Assembly: GCF_052857255.1 (NCBI RefSeq)
Contig: NC_135497.1
Location: forward strand, 189,339,326-189,403,325
Length of the DNA stretch: 64,000 nucleotides
Source of the DNA: Amblyomma americanum
Taxonomy: Eukaryota; Arthropoda; Arachnida; Ixodida; Ixodidae
Direction of reading: 5' to 3'
Of the stretch, positions 43,041-52,725 are shown in pieces. A model generated the notes under the pieces. It made no database searches. It had not been told where the DNA came from and was given only the letters and a program-made list of their open reading frames with translations. Made by a program: the position numbers and the translations under genes. Within the stretch, counting starts at the first letter, position 1, and every line of letters starts with the position of its first letter.

Positions 43041-44903
43041 CTAGTTTTTATTCTTTCCAAAAGTCCTGTGCTTCTGGTCCAGAGTTATCCTCGAGCTGCC
43101 ACTTCCTGGAGTAAGATAGTTCATGTTCATGTTCACAGAGCTGCGGCTCGGCTTGGATGCGTTCACTGCGCTGACTCTGGTAGGCTTCAAGGGAATGGAG
43201 AGATCCAGTGAATCTTCAAAGTCGAATGGCTTACTCGCGCACTGTCTCTCGGCTTTGGACAGCGGGTCGAACTCGTTGCAGATCATCTCAATGTTCGACT
43301 GTGGACCAGGTTTGGCCCCCTTGTCACCGTCGTCCTCGAGATTCATGAGGCGGACTGCTTCGCTTGGCATCACTGCTGCTCCAAGGCGCCGATCAACTAG
43401 CTCGTCAGCCATGCCTTCGATGCTGAAGCCGGCTTCTTCCAGAGAGTTCTCTGCAAGCGAATTGCGCCTGAAATCGGTAGCGTAGGCTCCCCTTCGCGAT
43501 ATCAAAGGGGTGTTCTTCGCCTGATTCAGCAGCATAGGAGGCAGGCTCTGCGCCTTGCTGCTGGAGTCTTTGCAAGAAAAGTTCTCGTTGCAAGATCGCA
43601 TCGAACCCGGGTCAGCGGGGCGCAGAAACCGGTTTCCGCCAGGCGGCAGATCCTCACCTCGCCGGTAAGCTCTCTGGTCTTCTGGGTTGTCCAGCGCCCA
43701 CACAGTCATCTCCAACTCCTTATACTTGACCTGCGAGATTGGCTTGCCTCTTTGGTACCTCTTCAGCGCATGCAGGTACTCCTCACGCTGCTGGATCAAG
43801 TTCTGGATGTCAGTTCGCAGAGAGGCCTCAGTTGCCTTCCACTCGGAGAGCTTAGCGAACCAATGCTGCTCGTCCTCATTCGCCTTCTCTCGCAGTGCCT
43901 GGTTCTCCAAGGTGTAGAGCGAGAGCTGCTTCTTCAGCTCGATGGGGTTGCACTCCTCGAAAATAGTGGAGACCTTGGCCTTGCCCTCCTCCGATGTTAT
44001 GCCCTGGGCGCATTCTCCGGCCAGCTTCTGGGCGCCCAGGCTGTGCAGGCTCATCGAGGGCCACGCCTCGGCGGCCTCCGGCTTGGCAAGCGGCAGCGAG
44101 CTGGGGCATCCGCTCACGTACTGCATGTGCAGGCTGTGCACCTTCTTCTCGAGCTCCTTCCTCTCGGAGAGCGAGACCTGGAGCTTCTCCTCACATGCGA
44201 CTTTCTCGCCCTCCATGCGGTGAATGGTGGCCTGCAGCTGGCGCACCACCATGCGGTGCTTAGTCCGTTCTACCTCGATCTGGTTCAGCCGCGCCTGCAG
44301 CTCTTTCTCGTAGAACTCCAGCACCTCGCTGCGGCTGCCATGCTGCGCAGAGTCCCAGCCCGAGGCCTTCTCCATCTGGCGGATTCGCTCCTTGAGCTGG
44401 ACGCAGCGCTCGTCGATTATGTCCAGAAGCGAGAGCAGCTCGTCCTTGGGAGCGAGCGTCGACTCGCGCGAGCCGTGGTCGCGGCAGTGAGAATCGAGTC
44501 CGCTATCCTGCTTGTCGGTCTCCAAGATGGCGGAGGCAGTATCCCCTTTGGACGAAACACTAGCAACCGTAGCAGGCTTGGCGACGACGCCCTGACCGGG
44601 CTCTCCACTACCGACACCTGCATCTTTGGCTCTGGCACGGCCACACACCGTTGTCGTCAAAGTCCCGCCTTTGTGCCGCCGGGGCTTGGCATTCACAGTC
44701 CACGACAATGACTCGGCACCGCCCGAGGGCGCACGAGTCTCACCTCGACACTCGGACACAGGCTTGGAAGGCTGTTTGATGGAGGACAACAGCCTGACCG
44801 GGGGCGGCTGGTTCGAGCTGCTTTGCATCGTCTGCTGGATATCCTGAACTGCGAAGATGTCATTCCGGAAGCCTTCTAGCGCATGAACTCGGTCCTGCAG
44901 TTC
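43041..44903 (-). CDS. Coiled-coil protein, terminal coding exon (620 codons)
   Basis: A canonical acceptor (CTTAACAG, complement of 44904-44911) precedes an open frame that runs 25 codons upstream of the first in-frame ATG (44828) and ends at TAG 43041-43043. The visible 620 residues comprise a short helix (ELQDRVHALEGFRNDIFAVQDIQ) and a disordered basic/Ser-rich stretch. Then come long heptad-rich coiled coils: LLSLLDIIDERCVQLKERI, VLEFYEKELQARLNQIEVE, EKVACEEKLQVSLSERKELE, and later LKKQLSLYTLENQALREK and IQNLIQQREEYLHALKRYQ. The tail is disordered with an acidic-basic pattern (FDFEDSLDLSIPLKPTRV). No enzyme domain is seen. It resembles centrosomal, cytoskeletal or scaffold coiled-coil proteins, but I cannot name it. 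It is the only convincing host gene in the window. Confidence 0.85.
   Translation of the reverse strand, partial: ELQDRVHALEGFRNDIFAVQDIQQTMQSSSNQPPPVRLLSSIKQPSKPVSECRGETRAPSGGAESLSWTVNAKPRRHKGGTLTTTVCGRARAKDAGVGSGEPGQGVVAKPATVASVSSKGDTASAILETDKQDSGLDSHCRDHGSRESTLAPKDELLSLLDIIDERCVQLKERIRQMEKASGWDSAQHGSRSEVLEFYEKELQARLNQIEVERTKHRMVVRQLQATIHRMEGEKVACEEKLQVSLSERKELEKKVHSLHMQYVSGCPSSLPLAKPEAAEAWPSMSLHSLGAQKLAGECAQGITSEEGKAKVSTIFEECNPIELKKQLSLYTLENQALREKANEDEQHWFAKLSEWKATEASLRTDIQNLIQQREEYLHALKRYQRGKPISQVKYKELEMTVWALDNPEDQRAYRRGEDLPPGGNRFLRPADPGSMRSCNENFSCKDSSSKAQSLPPMLLNQAKNTPLISRRGAYATDFRRNSLAENSLEEAGFSIEGMADELVDRRLGAAVMPSEAVRLMNLEDDGDKGAKPGPQSNIEMICNEFDPLSKAERQCASKPFDFEDSLDLSIPLKPTRVSAVNASKPSRSSVNMNMNYLTPGSGSSRITLDQKHRTFGKNKN
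43046..43052 (-). promoter_or_regulatory. AATAAA overlapping the last codons of the coiled-coil gene
   Basis: The final codons read AAG AAT AAA AAC TAG on the minus strand, so a polyA-signal hexamer sits inside the coding end. Whether it is used is unknown; a true signal may lie further downstream. Confidence 0.35.
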
Positions 44904-45847
44904 CTGTTAAGTGAACGGGAAAACAAACAAAATGAGAATACTGAAAAATTGCTTTGATGAAATGCTTTAAACGTATCAGGACATCTTCAGTGAAATGCCG
45001 TAATAATCTGAACGCATTACTGAGATATTAACAGGTTCCCATGGCATGAACCAGTGCTTTAACTACATCGGCCGAAATTTTCGCGAAATCGTCGCAGGCC
45101 ATACACGAGAGACTGGAACAGCTGCATTAATTTATGTTAGAGCTTCTTAGTACTCGTCTCAATGAGCAAATTCATTCGCTCGTTCGATCTCCAACACGTG
45201 GCGCGGCCAAATGACATGGCAGATGAGGCGGCGATAGCGTCGCTGAAAACGCGTGGGCCTTTAGAGGCAAACGAGGCTTCTGAACGCTATAGTCACCTTT
45301 CATGTTAGATTAAGCGTCTAAATAGGCTACAGTAACCCATAATGAAATTATTAGAAACTACGCTAGAGTGTCCATGGCTCGAAATATGCGTGAAAGTGCC
45401 CCAAAAAATACAATTTTATCGCATGCACTAAACTCAGCACAGTAAAGCACGACACATTCAATTGAAATATTTTGGGTGGATATTCTTTTTTTCGTGGTGC
45501 GTTTCCGCGCTATGTTTAATATTATTTCCAGCGCGCTGCCGTTGTGCAAAGCATAGCGGCTAGTTTTCCTGCACTCTGAGCATGAATACGCATATATGGG
45601 AGTAAAAAAGGAAGTAAACTTTCTTCTAGAGCTCACCCTTTTAAAAAAAGGAGTGCGCTAGAGGCCAGCAGTAATACTAGAGGCACTGCATACTACTGTT
45701 TGCAGCCGCAGTGAAAGGACCATCTAGTTTGGTTGAGCTGCCGAAAATTAGAGACCGGTATATTCTTCCGACCAGCGATAGACATAAATAGCACCATGAG
45801 CGCGTAAACCAACGTCAGTAGTCGAACTTTTGCGTATGTTCACCCAC
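44904..45847 (-). other. Probable intron of the coiled-coil gene
   Basis: AT-rich sequence between the terminal-exon acceptor and the proposed short exon. A stretch at 45595-45665 (GGGAGTAAAAAAGG, GTGCGCTAGAGG) shares short words with the subterminal part of the TA-flanked transposons and may be a remnant of one. Confidence 0.4.
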
Positions 45848-45880
45848 CTTGTGGATCACGCGGGAGAAATGGAAATGCAA
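45848..45880 (-). CDS. Possible 33-nt upstream exon of the coiled-coil gene
   Basis: On the minus strand, CATCACAG precedes TTGCATTTCC and the exon ends ATCCACAAG followed by GTGGGTG, a usable donor. It would encode LHFHFSRVIHK. The donor is phase 0 and the acceptor at 44903 is phase 0, so it joins in frame to the helix that opens the terminal exon. The acceptor side borders a low-complexity repeat. Very short exons are easy to imagine by chance. Confidence 0.35.
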
Positions 45881-47520
45881 CTGTGATGCTTGTAAAGACG
45901 AAGCGCTAAACAGACAGCACAAAGGCGAGGACAAAAAAAAAACAACGGGAGACGCGCAACATTTTCGTCTTTCGACAACGTGCTGTTCTTCCTCGCGCTT
46001 CATCTTCTGCAAGTTAGGTACAACTTGCCCTTCAGCGTGTTTTACTACAACAGTGAAATTCGTGCCATGTACGCATTTTGCAGTCTCAGAGGAGCCAGAC
46101 AGCCAAGATTTTTCGGTCTGCATGAGTGTCCCGTGATACATTACTTTCGCGGGTTGGTTGGGGCCCCCTTCTTGACTCACCTTGCTAACTATGCGAATAG
46201 TCTTCAGCTGGACGACAACCGTAACACAAAACCGTATGCAAGACAAGGAGAAAGTTTTTGTGCGAATGTCCGCCGCAAAATATCACCAATATATTTAACA
46301 CCAGCTCAATTTTTAAGCACTGAACTGAACTGCTTTCGTGCGCCAGTGGTATCCTGAAATGTATCAATAGGCGTATTCATAAAACTCTGAGCAGGAATGA
46401 TTTGAGGACGCGGCTCGCGTTGTCAGTAGAGTACATCGCTGCGAAAAGTCCGATTAACCATACGAACCCACTTAATCACTGCTTTTTTCACTTTGTTCCC
46501 GGAGGCAAGAACAATCTGTTCACTTTTCTGAAGTCTATTGCTTCGCGCCTCACGCAATACTAAAAATTATGGAAGGCACTTAAGACTACTTACGTGCTTT
46601 GAAAACGAAAACATCCCTTTGTTTTTCTTTATTTTCTCTTCCTTTCTAATCACACACGTACTCATTAGCATGCAGTCATAAGGCAACCCAAATACTAGGT
46701 TCACCTTTGTTTGCCAAGAAGGAAACCGGGATTTGCGGCCTACGGTTTGCGCTCTCGCCTCACAGTCTGAAAATACTGGCTTCTATTCCCCGCACCTACG
46801 GAAGAAATTTTAATTTCTTTGCGTGATCAGAAGGGTTTCCGGTCGCCACTTTTTCAGGACGTCGGGTTAGGCTGTCGATGGCCAATATACAATATTCTTA
46901 TTTCTGACGAATATCTTCACCATTCGAAGCACTCCGATCGACCACGCCGCGGGGACCGATCACCAGCTCGCAATCTTAAGGCCGCGGGGTGTTGCCGTAG
47001 TAGTTTGCAAGTGCGAATAGATTAAGGACGGCAGCCCCTGGTATTTTTCACATCTGCGACTAGCCAGCAGCGTAAAGGGTGCATCGCAGCACTGCTGAAG
47101 GTCACAAGACATCTAGACTCTAGTCCCTTAATACGACCTATCAAATGCAGCCCCGTCACATACACCGATATAAAAGCGTGATGGCCCGGCATCGTATACG
47201 CACCTTAATTGCGAGAAGGGATTTGGGTTGCTCCTTGATCAGAAAGAAGCTGGGGCCCGGTACGGCCGAGGCCAGGCTCCTGGCTGTCGAGCCCCAGCCG
47301 GCCTCGCTGGCTTCGAATGGGCCATCCATGCCACCTTCGGGTTGCTGCGCAAACAAGGAAGAAAACAGAGCGAAACTGCAGATTTCTGCCACTGGTACTC
47401 CGAGAGCCGCCATTTACTGTGCACTAGAAACCTGTGACACCCGCCTGTGCATTTAGAAACCCAGCCATCCGGATCTTGAATGCGTCAACAACGAAGACCT
47501 ACAACCAAAGTTTCTCAGGG
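45881..47520. other. Noncoding, one SINE-like segment
   Basis: No supported gene. At 46720-46822, ATTTGCGGCCTACGGTTTGCG (A-box-like) and GGCTTCTATTCCCCGCAC (weak B box) about 35 bp apart suggest a decayed tRNA-derived SINE on the plus strand. The gypsy element starts right after this interval. Confidence 0.4.
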
Positions 47521-47524
47521 GCAT

Positions 47525-48300
47525 TGTTGTGCTCGCGCTTCCTTCCTGTTGTTGAGTTCCGCGAATTTGGACATGGGGAGAGGACCACCGCGAGGCTGGA
47601 TGAGCCCTCTGGGGGAGACGTGGCTGGAATGCCGGAAGCAGCGAAGATAATAGCGTCCCCACGTGTTCGTTCCAGTCCTCAGACGACGAAGTACATGATC
47701 AGTGTTGTCCTCTTTAGTCACGCCGGGGTTGAACAGTTGCCCGAGTGCCGCGCCTTCGACAGAGGTTCCGCGTTCCGGTCATCAGTACAAGATCTTTCAA
47801 CCCCTGCTGGGAAACAGCCTGCATTCCAGTGTCACGCAGGCGCCTTCCGAGTCCACATGGGCGTGGTCCGGACATACGTGCGGGCCCACCTGGAGGTCGC
47901 GTGGACGACAACGTGACCGGGTCCTGTTCCCTTTCCCTCGACCGAGCTGCGAGAGAACATCAATACCGCACTGCCGTGGGTGGAAGGTACCATGAGTGCC
48001 ATCGTGTGATTGGACATCATTCTTCGAACTGTATTCCCCAGCTAGGGATCTGGGGAATGCGAAGAGTATTTAACGAGCTTCTGGATTGGTACCAGGAGGA
48101 AGCCCCTCCCCCCTTCTTGTGAGATACCCTTTGCCTGGAGAGACTCCCGACTGCTAATAAGCTATCTTTACTGAGAAGCACTCTCAGTTGCCCGTACTTG
48201 TACATTATGTAAATGGTCTTTGTATAAAGTTTTCCAAGTTTTCTTCCTCCGATCGTCCTCGTCTCTTCCCCGGCCCAGTTACGCTACCTGAATCCCAACA
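47525..48300 (+). repeat. 5' LTR of the gypsy element
   Basis: Starts TGTTGTGCTCGCGC and ends CCTGAATCCCAACA (TG...CA). It matches 61081-61844 over its whole length with scattered differences. One is a dozen-base GTCCGGACATAC segment absent from the 3' copy. Preceded by GCAT. Confidence 0.92.
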
Positions 48301-48302
48301 AC

Positions 48303-48319
48303 TGGTGGCAGCGGTGGGA
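48303..48319 (+). promoter_or_regulatory. tRNA primer-binding site
   Basis: TGGTGGCAGCGGTGGGA begins two bases after the LTR. It is complementary to a tRNA 3' end ending CCA; from memory it fits a leucine tRNA with a GGTAGCG acceptor stem. It primes minus-strand DNA synthesis. Confidence 0.8.
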
Positions 48320-48541
48320 CGTCCACGTGAAGTTACCGGCTCCAACGGACCTCGCCAGCTACGGAACTGAGGGGCGTCAGCTATACCTTGGCAGGGTGAG
48401 TGCTCAATGTTTTCCTTTCATTCTGCCAGAGCATACTAGCACAGGCAGATGCTAGGTGTGTATTCCTGTGGTCTGGGAAATTGATTTAGGGAAACTGCTT
48501 TGTCCACTTCAGTGGGCTTGCTACGCATGGTAGAACTCACG

Positions 48542-49692
48542 ATGGAGAAGTTAAATGTGCAGGAGCTGGTCGAAATTTGCCAGGAGCTGGGGATTTCGCT
48601 ACGTTCTGCGAAAAGAAAAAAAAAGAAAATCTCGATATTATGCGGCAGGAGGAGGTGACTACTGAGGAGGTCGACGAGGCTTTGTAAACGATTGCTGGAC
48701 GCAAGAAAGAAAAAGAAGAGCTTCGGTTGGCTCAAGAAAGACGGGTATCGTTCGAGCAGAAAGAAAAAGATGAGCTTCGGTTGGCTCAAGAGAGACGGGA
48801 GGTCCGTGAGGCAGAGGAAAAAGCGAGAGAACATGCTCGAAAAATGAAGGAGCTGCAAATCGCGTCGAACGGAGGGAATATGGCGCGTATTAGCCCTGTA
48901 GCTTCGGTAGAGGAGCAAGGGAGGCAGAGATTGCAGGATCTCGTAACATCATACCGCGTGGGAGGCGATATTGCACTCCTTTTGGTAAATTTCGAACGTG
49001 CATGCGGGAAGGTGCACATCGACAAGAGCGCTTGGTCGGAGAAGTTACTTCCTCTCCTTCCGTGCGAGGCGGCCGAAGTGGTGGCTCGCCTCTCACGGGA
49101 AGAGTGTGATGACTACGACAAGGTAAAGAGCGCACTGCTTAGGAAATACCGCCTTTCTGCTGAAGCCTTTAGGCAGCGATTCAGGCAAACAAAGAAAGGC
49201 GGAGAGTCGCATACTGACTTCGCGTACCGGCTTAAAGTCAGCTTAAGAGTGGCTTAAGACAGCTTAGGTGCATGGAAGTCATGACAAGGTACTGGAGTGC
49301 ATCGCCCTAGAGCAGTACTATAGCGCGATTCCTGAAGATCTGAGGATATGGCAGCGAGATAGGCTAACAGATATAGACCTAGACAAAGCGGCACAGCTCG
49401 CAGACGAGTATTACGTTCGCCGAAACCTCCAAAGCAAGGCAGGGTACGATAACAGGTTAGAAAAGGGACAAACCTATTTAAAGAGAATCCCCGACCGAAG
49501 GGTGCCACCAGCACGCCGGGATCACCGAGCAGAGGATGCGGGATCAAAAGGAGGAGATAGCGAAAAAAGATTGAGTCACCCAAATCTGCCGATTCGCCGA
49601 AACAGCAGGCACCTGGAGCTCGCGCGTTTGAAGCGCGAAAGCCGATTGTCTGCTATAACTGCAACAAGGAGGGTCACATCTCATTGAACTGC
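48542..49692 (+). pseudogene. gypsy gag (capsid and zinc knuckle), frameshifted
   Basis: It begins MEKLNVQELVEICQELGIS at 48542. The frame slips in an A-rich run near 48610 and stops near 48685. A charged helix follows (LAQERREVREAEEKAREHARKMKEL). The capsid region (LLVNFERACGKVHI, LLPLLPCEAAEVVARLS, CDDYDKVKSALLRKYRLSAE, 48900-49250) leads to a break near 49255, and continues at 49268 (VLECIALEQYYSAIP). A CCHC knuckle, CYNCNKEGHISLNC, is encoded at 49651-49692 in another frame. Gag would package the RNA. At least four frame breaks kill it. Confidence 0.85.
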
Positions 49693-50133
49693 CAACAGCA
49701 AAAGATGGCGTTCGCGTGCATGCGAGAGTCGGAGGAAAACCTTAAATTGCTGGAACCATACATGCGGGACGTGGTGATAAATGGCAAGAAATTCAAAGCA
49801 CTGCGGGATTCAGCGGCTACAATGGATGTTGCTCACCCGTCCTGTGTTTCCTCCACGGTCTACACCGGCGAATGCGCCTGGATTAAGCAGTTCGCCGAAG
49901 AACAGAGTGCATGCTTGCCCATAGCGAAGGTTACTCTAGAGGGGATTTTTGGCAGGCTAGAGACAGAAGCGGCAGTTAGCGCAAACTTGCCGACACACTT
50001 GCCCTACTTGTTTTTGAACAAATCCGAGCAGCTGCTGAAAGAGAAAGGTCTCTCTTTCACCTCGGGCTTGGCTTGCATGGCGCTAACACGTTCTCGAGCG
50101 CGAGAGCTCGCAAAGACGACTACGCTCCGATAA
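49684..50133 (+). pseudogene. gypsy aspartic protease region
   Basis: The segment MRDVVINGKKFKALRDSAATMDVAHP carries DSA in the position of the retropepsin D(T/S)GA triad, with the Gly apparently replaced. It overlaps the gag knuckle region by a few bases in a different frame, as is usual for gag-pol junctions. About 120 residues follow (WIKQFAEEQSACLPIAKVTLEG, TSGLACMALTRSRA). The frame ends at 50133 by a stop. Confidence 0.72.
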
Positions 50134-51456
50134 ATGAGCAGGCACCGAACCATTCTCCCGACCAGCCGGGGGATCCTTGCAGGAAAACTGATCCGTCTAA
50201 TCCGCATGAGCATAATCATGATAGTGTTCCCGAACCAGCGGTAGCTCATGAAATTCAAGGAACTGCCGATTCCGTAGGGAATGGGGCAACAGGAACCAAC
50301 GCGAAGGATTCGACATTAACCCCTACTTCGACTTGTTGGGAGGAGTTGACTAAGGTTTATAGGAAAGCACTCATTGCACAGCAGAAAAGCGACCCATCGT
50401 TAAGAGCTCTAAGCAATAATGTGCGAGAGGGAGTCGCCAGAAAGAACATCAGCTTTCATGAAAAACCAGGCCTTCAGTACCGGAAATACTGCGACTCCAA
50501 GGGACGCGCATATGAGCAACTCCTGGTGCCTGAGAAGTACCGGCGGCAGCTTCTAGAGCTCGCACACGGAATGCATGGGCGGGCCACCTGGGCATAAAGA
50601 AAACAAAAGCTAGATTAGCCCTCGAATATTACTGGCCTCGATGCCGGAAAGATCTGGAACAGCTTGTTAGATCTTGCGACACCTGCCAGCGGGTCGGCAA
50701 GTCGACGGATAAATGGAAAGCGCCCATGGCACTAGTTCCCATCATTACAGAGCCCTTTCAGCGTCTTGTAATAGATACTGTCGGCCCACTGCCAGCGTCC
50801 AACTCTGGTTGTCGCTACATTCTGACCTCACTGTGCGTGCAACCAAATTTCCCGAGGCCATTCCCTTGAAGGATCTAAGTACTGCATTAGTTGTTGACGC
50901 CCTTTTGTCAATTTTCTCTCGCGTGGGGTTCCCTGTAGAGATACAAAGCGATAACGGGAGCGTGTTCACAAGCTGCTTGACAACAACGTTCTTTGAACGG
51001 TGTGGGATTAAAATAATCCGCACTTCCATTCGCCACCCTCAGTCAAATCCAGTCGAGCGTATGCACTCAGTGCTAAAGCGGATACTTAGGTCTCTGTGTT
51101 TTGAGCATAAGGGAGATTGGGAAGGCTGCATTCCAGCAGCACTCTTTGCAATGAGATCCGTCCCCCACGAAAGCACAGGATTTAGCCCCGCTGAACTAGT
51201 CTACGGGCATGACTTGAGGACCCCGTTGCGCATGCTGAGGGAGTCATGGGAGGGTTACGGAGAGGATCCCTGTGTAGTGGAATACGTTCTAAAGCTACTG
51301 GAAAGACTTGCGAAAACCAGAGACTTCATCGAAGCAAGTGTCAAAGCAGCGCAGTTACTGTCTAAAGTGTACTACGTCAAAGCTGCACGCAAGCGCACCT
51401 TTCAATCTGGCGACCATGTGATGTTGCTGCGTCCGTCAAAATGGAACACCAGCTAA
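50073..51456 (+). pseudogene. gypsy integrase (zinc-binding and DDE core) placed upstream of RT
   Basis: A linker (50073-50340) leads to the integrase N-terminal region, WEELTKVYRKALIAQQKSD, and the zinc-binding part LELAHGMHG. The frame breaks near 50590, then SCDTCQRVGK (Cys pair near 50675) follows. The core shows VIDTVGP near 50770, QSDNGSVFTS near 50945 and NPVERMHSVLKR near 51045, the D, D and E positions. The C-terminal part reads FQSGDHVMLLRPSK (to 51450). A linker then runs straight into RT. Integrase normally joins element DNA to the host genome. Its location 5' of RT is unusual for gypsy. Confidence 0.88.
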
Positions 51457-51528
51457 GGTGGTGTCCAAGCTTTCGGACACCAACTATTAGTTAAAATTTA
51501 AGAACACAATCGGATAATCCACAGTAAT

Positions 51529-51907
51529 TTGATGAATCCTTATGTACAGCGTCAGGCCGTGGTTAACATAGCGCTGAACATGCCAGAGGAAGAGATCTTA
51601 GACATACCTTATGTCCCGCATGAGGACGAGCAGGCAGCGAATGAGCTGCTAAATTCAATCGACAGAGAACCACGTTTGACGGAAAGTCAGCGAGGAGACA
51701 TGAAAAACGTCGTCCGCGACTTTGAGGCGGCGTTTTCAAACGAGCCAGGAAAAACAACCCTCGTCGAACACGACATTCAGCTGTCCAGCGAACAGCAGAT
51801 CAGGAGCAAACCGCACCGTGTCTCTCCAAGACAAAAAGAGATCATTGAGACGGAGATCCGCCGTATGTGCAAACTTGGCGTCATAGTGCCCTACGAAAGT
51901 GACTATA
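51529..51907 (+). pseudogene. gypsy RT, N-terminal part, cut by the insert
   Basis: MNPYVQRQAVVNIALNMPEE starts the integrase-RT linker. RT proper follows: SIDREPRLTESQR, HDIQLSSEQQIRSKPHRVS, RQKEIIETEIRRMCKLGVI, ending at SDYT where the DNA element begins. The apparent C-terminal codons to 51915 come from the insert. The frame resumes in register at 58975 after one TA is discounted. Confidence 0.88.
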
Positions 51908-52584
51908 CACACTAAACACGAATGACACGAGATGGGAGGTTTATCCGTGTTCGTCCGCTTTAAAACACCACATCGCCCGACGAGAACAGCGGTTAAACAG
52001 TGCACAGCACCGAAGCAACACCAGCTAGAACTGACGGTGTGCTAACGAGGTCTGAAATCGTTCATCAGCCGTCTCTAACGGAGTGGTTGTCGCCATTCGG
52101 AACCTTCCGAACGGTGTAGAAAAAACACCGTACGGCAACTGAGACGGAGCGAGGTCGAATTCCTGCTGCTGTTCAAAAGAACGCGCCAGTGGAACTGTGT
52201 ACTTTTATCTGTTTCGCTTAGTTCCGGAACGAAGCAGCAAGTTTTGGTTTCGGCCGAGATGCATTCGACAGCAGGCGGCGCAAAGATCAGAAGACGGCGA
52301 GAGAGTCGTGACTCGTGAGTGCGGACGCTGTGACCGAAGCTGCGTAGTCGTTCGGCCTAGCAGCGCCAGCGGGGCCGTCTCGGATTGCGTCGCAGAATTG
52401 AGCGCGGCGGGCTGTCAGGAGCCTCTCTTGGAACGGATATCGTGAGCGGCGACTGTGCGTTTGCCGCTGCTGCTTTTCGATGCGCGACGGAGAAAGGAAA
52501 GATGGATGCTTAACCGAGTTCACCGCAGTGGATATCGTAAACGACGGCGGAGCTTGCCCCTCGCTCTGGTTTGCGAATTGCGGT

Positions 52585-52725
52585 ATGGCGCCGTTGTTAG
52601 CGAATTGAGACAAGCGCTGGCTTTGCCGCGCCCTTGGCCAGCGGGAGAAAAATTTCAACCTCGACACTGCTGCCCGGAAGGATATTTTTGAATCCCTGCC
52701 GTCTCATATCCGTCTCGCCGTCAAT
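52585..52725 (+). pseudogene. Putative coding exon 1 of a gene carried by the DNA element
   Basis: ATG at 52585 opens MAPLLAN, then a TGA at 52606-52608. After it the same frame continues DKRWLCRALGQREKNFNLD and ARKDIFESLPSHIRLAVN up to a strong donor, AAT followed by GTAAGTG, at 52726. The 500 bp upstream are GC-rich like a promoter or 5' UTR. The peptide resembles no family I know. With one nonsense codon it would be a decayed gene, or the true start lies after the stop. The splice prediction rests on sequence only. Confidence 0.45.

Noticed and set aside
43123..44711. Long plus-strand frames (120, 319 and 93 codons) over the coiled-coil exon
   Set aside because: They are antisense shadows of a GC-rich coding exon; Leu/Gln-rich composition mirrors the coiled-coil codons.
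45595..45665. Third copy of the TA-flanked transposon family
   Set aside because: Only short shared words (GGGAGTAA, GTGCGCTAGAGG); no inverted ends or TA pair can be defined.
47714..48205. Several overlapping frames in the gypsy LTR
   Set aside because: They lie within the LTR, occur in both LTR copies and show no protein motif.
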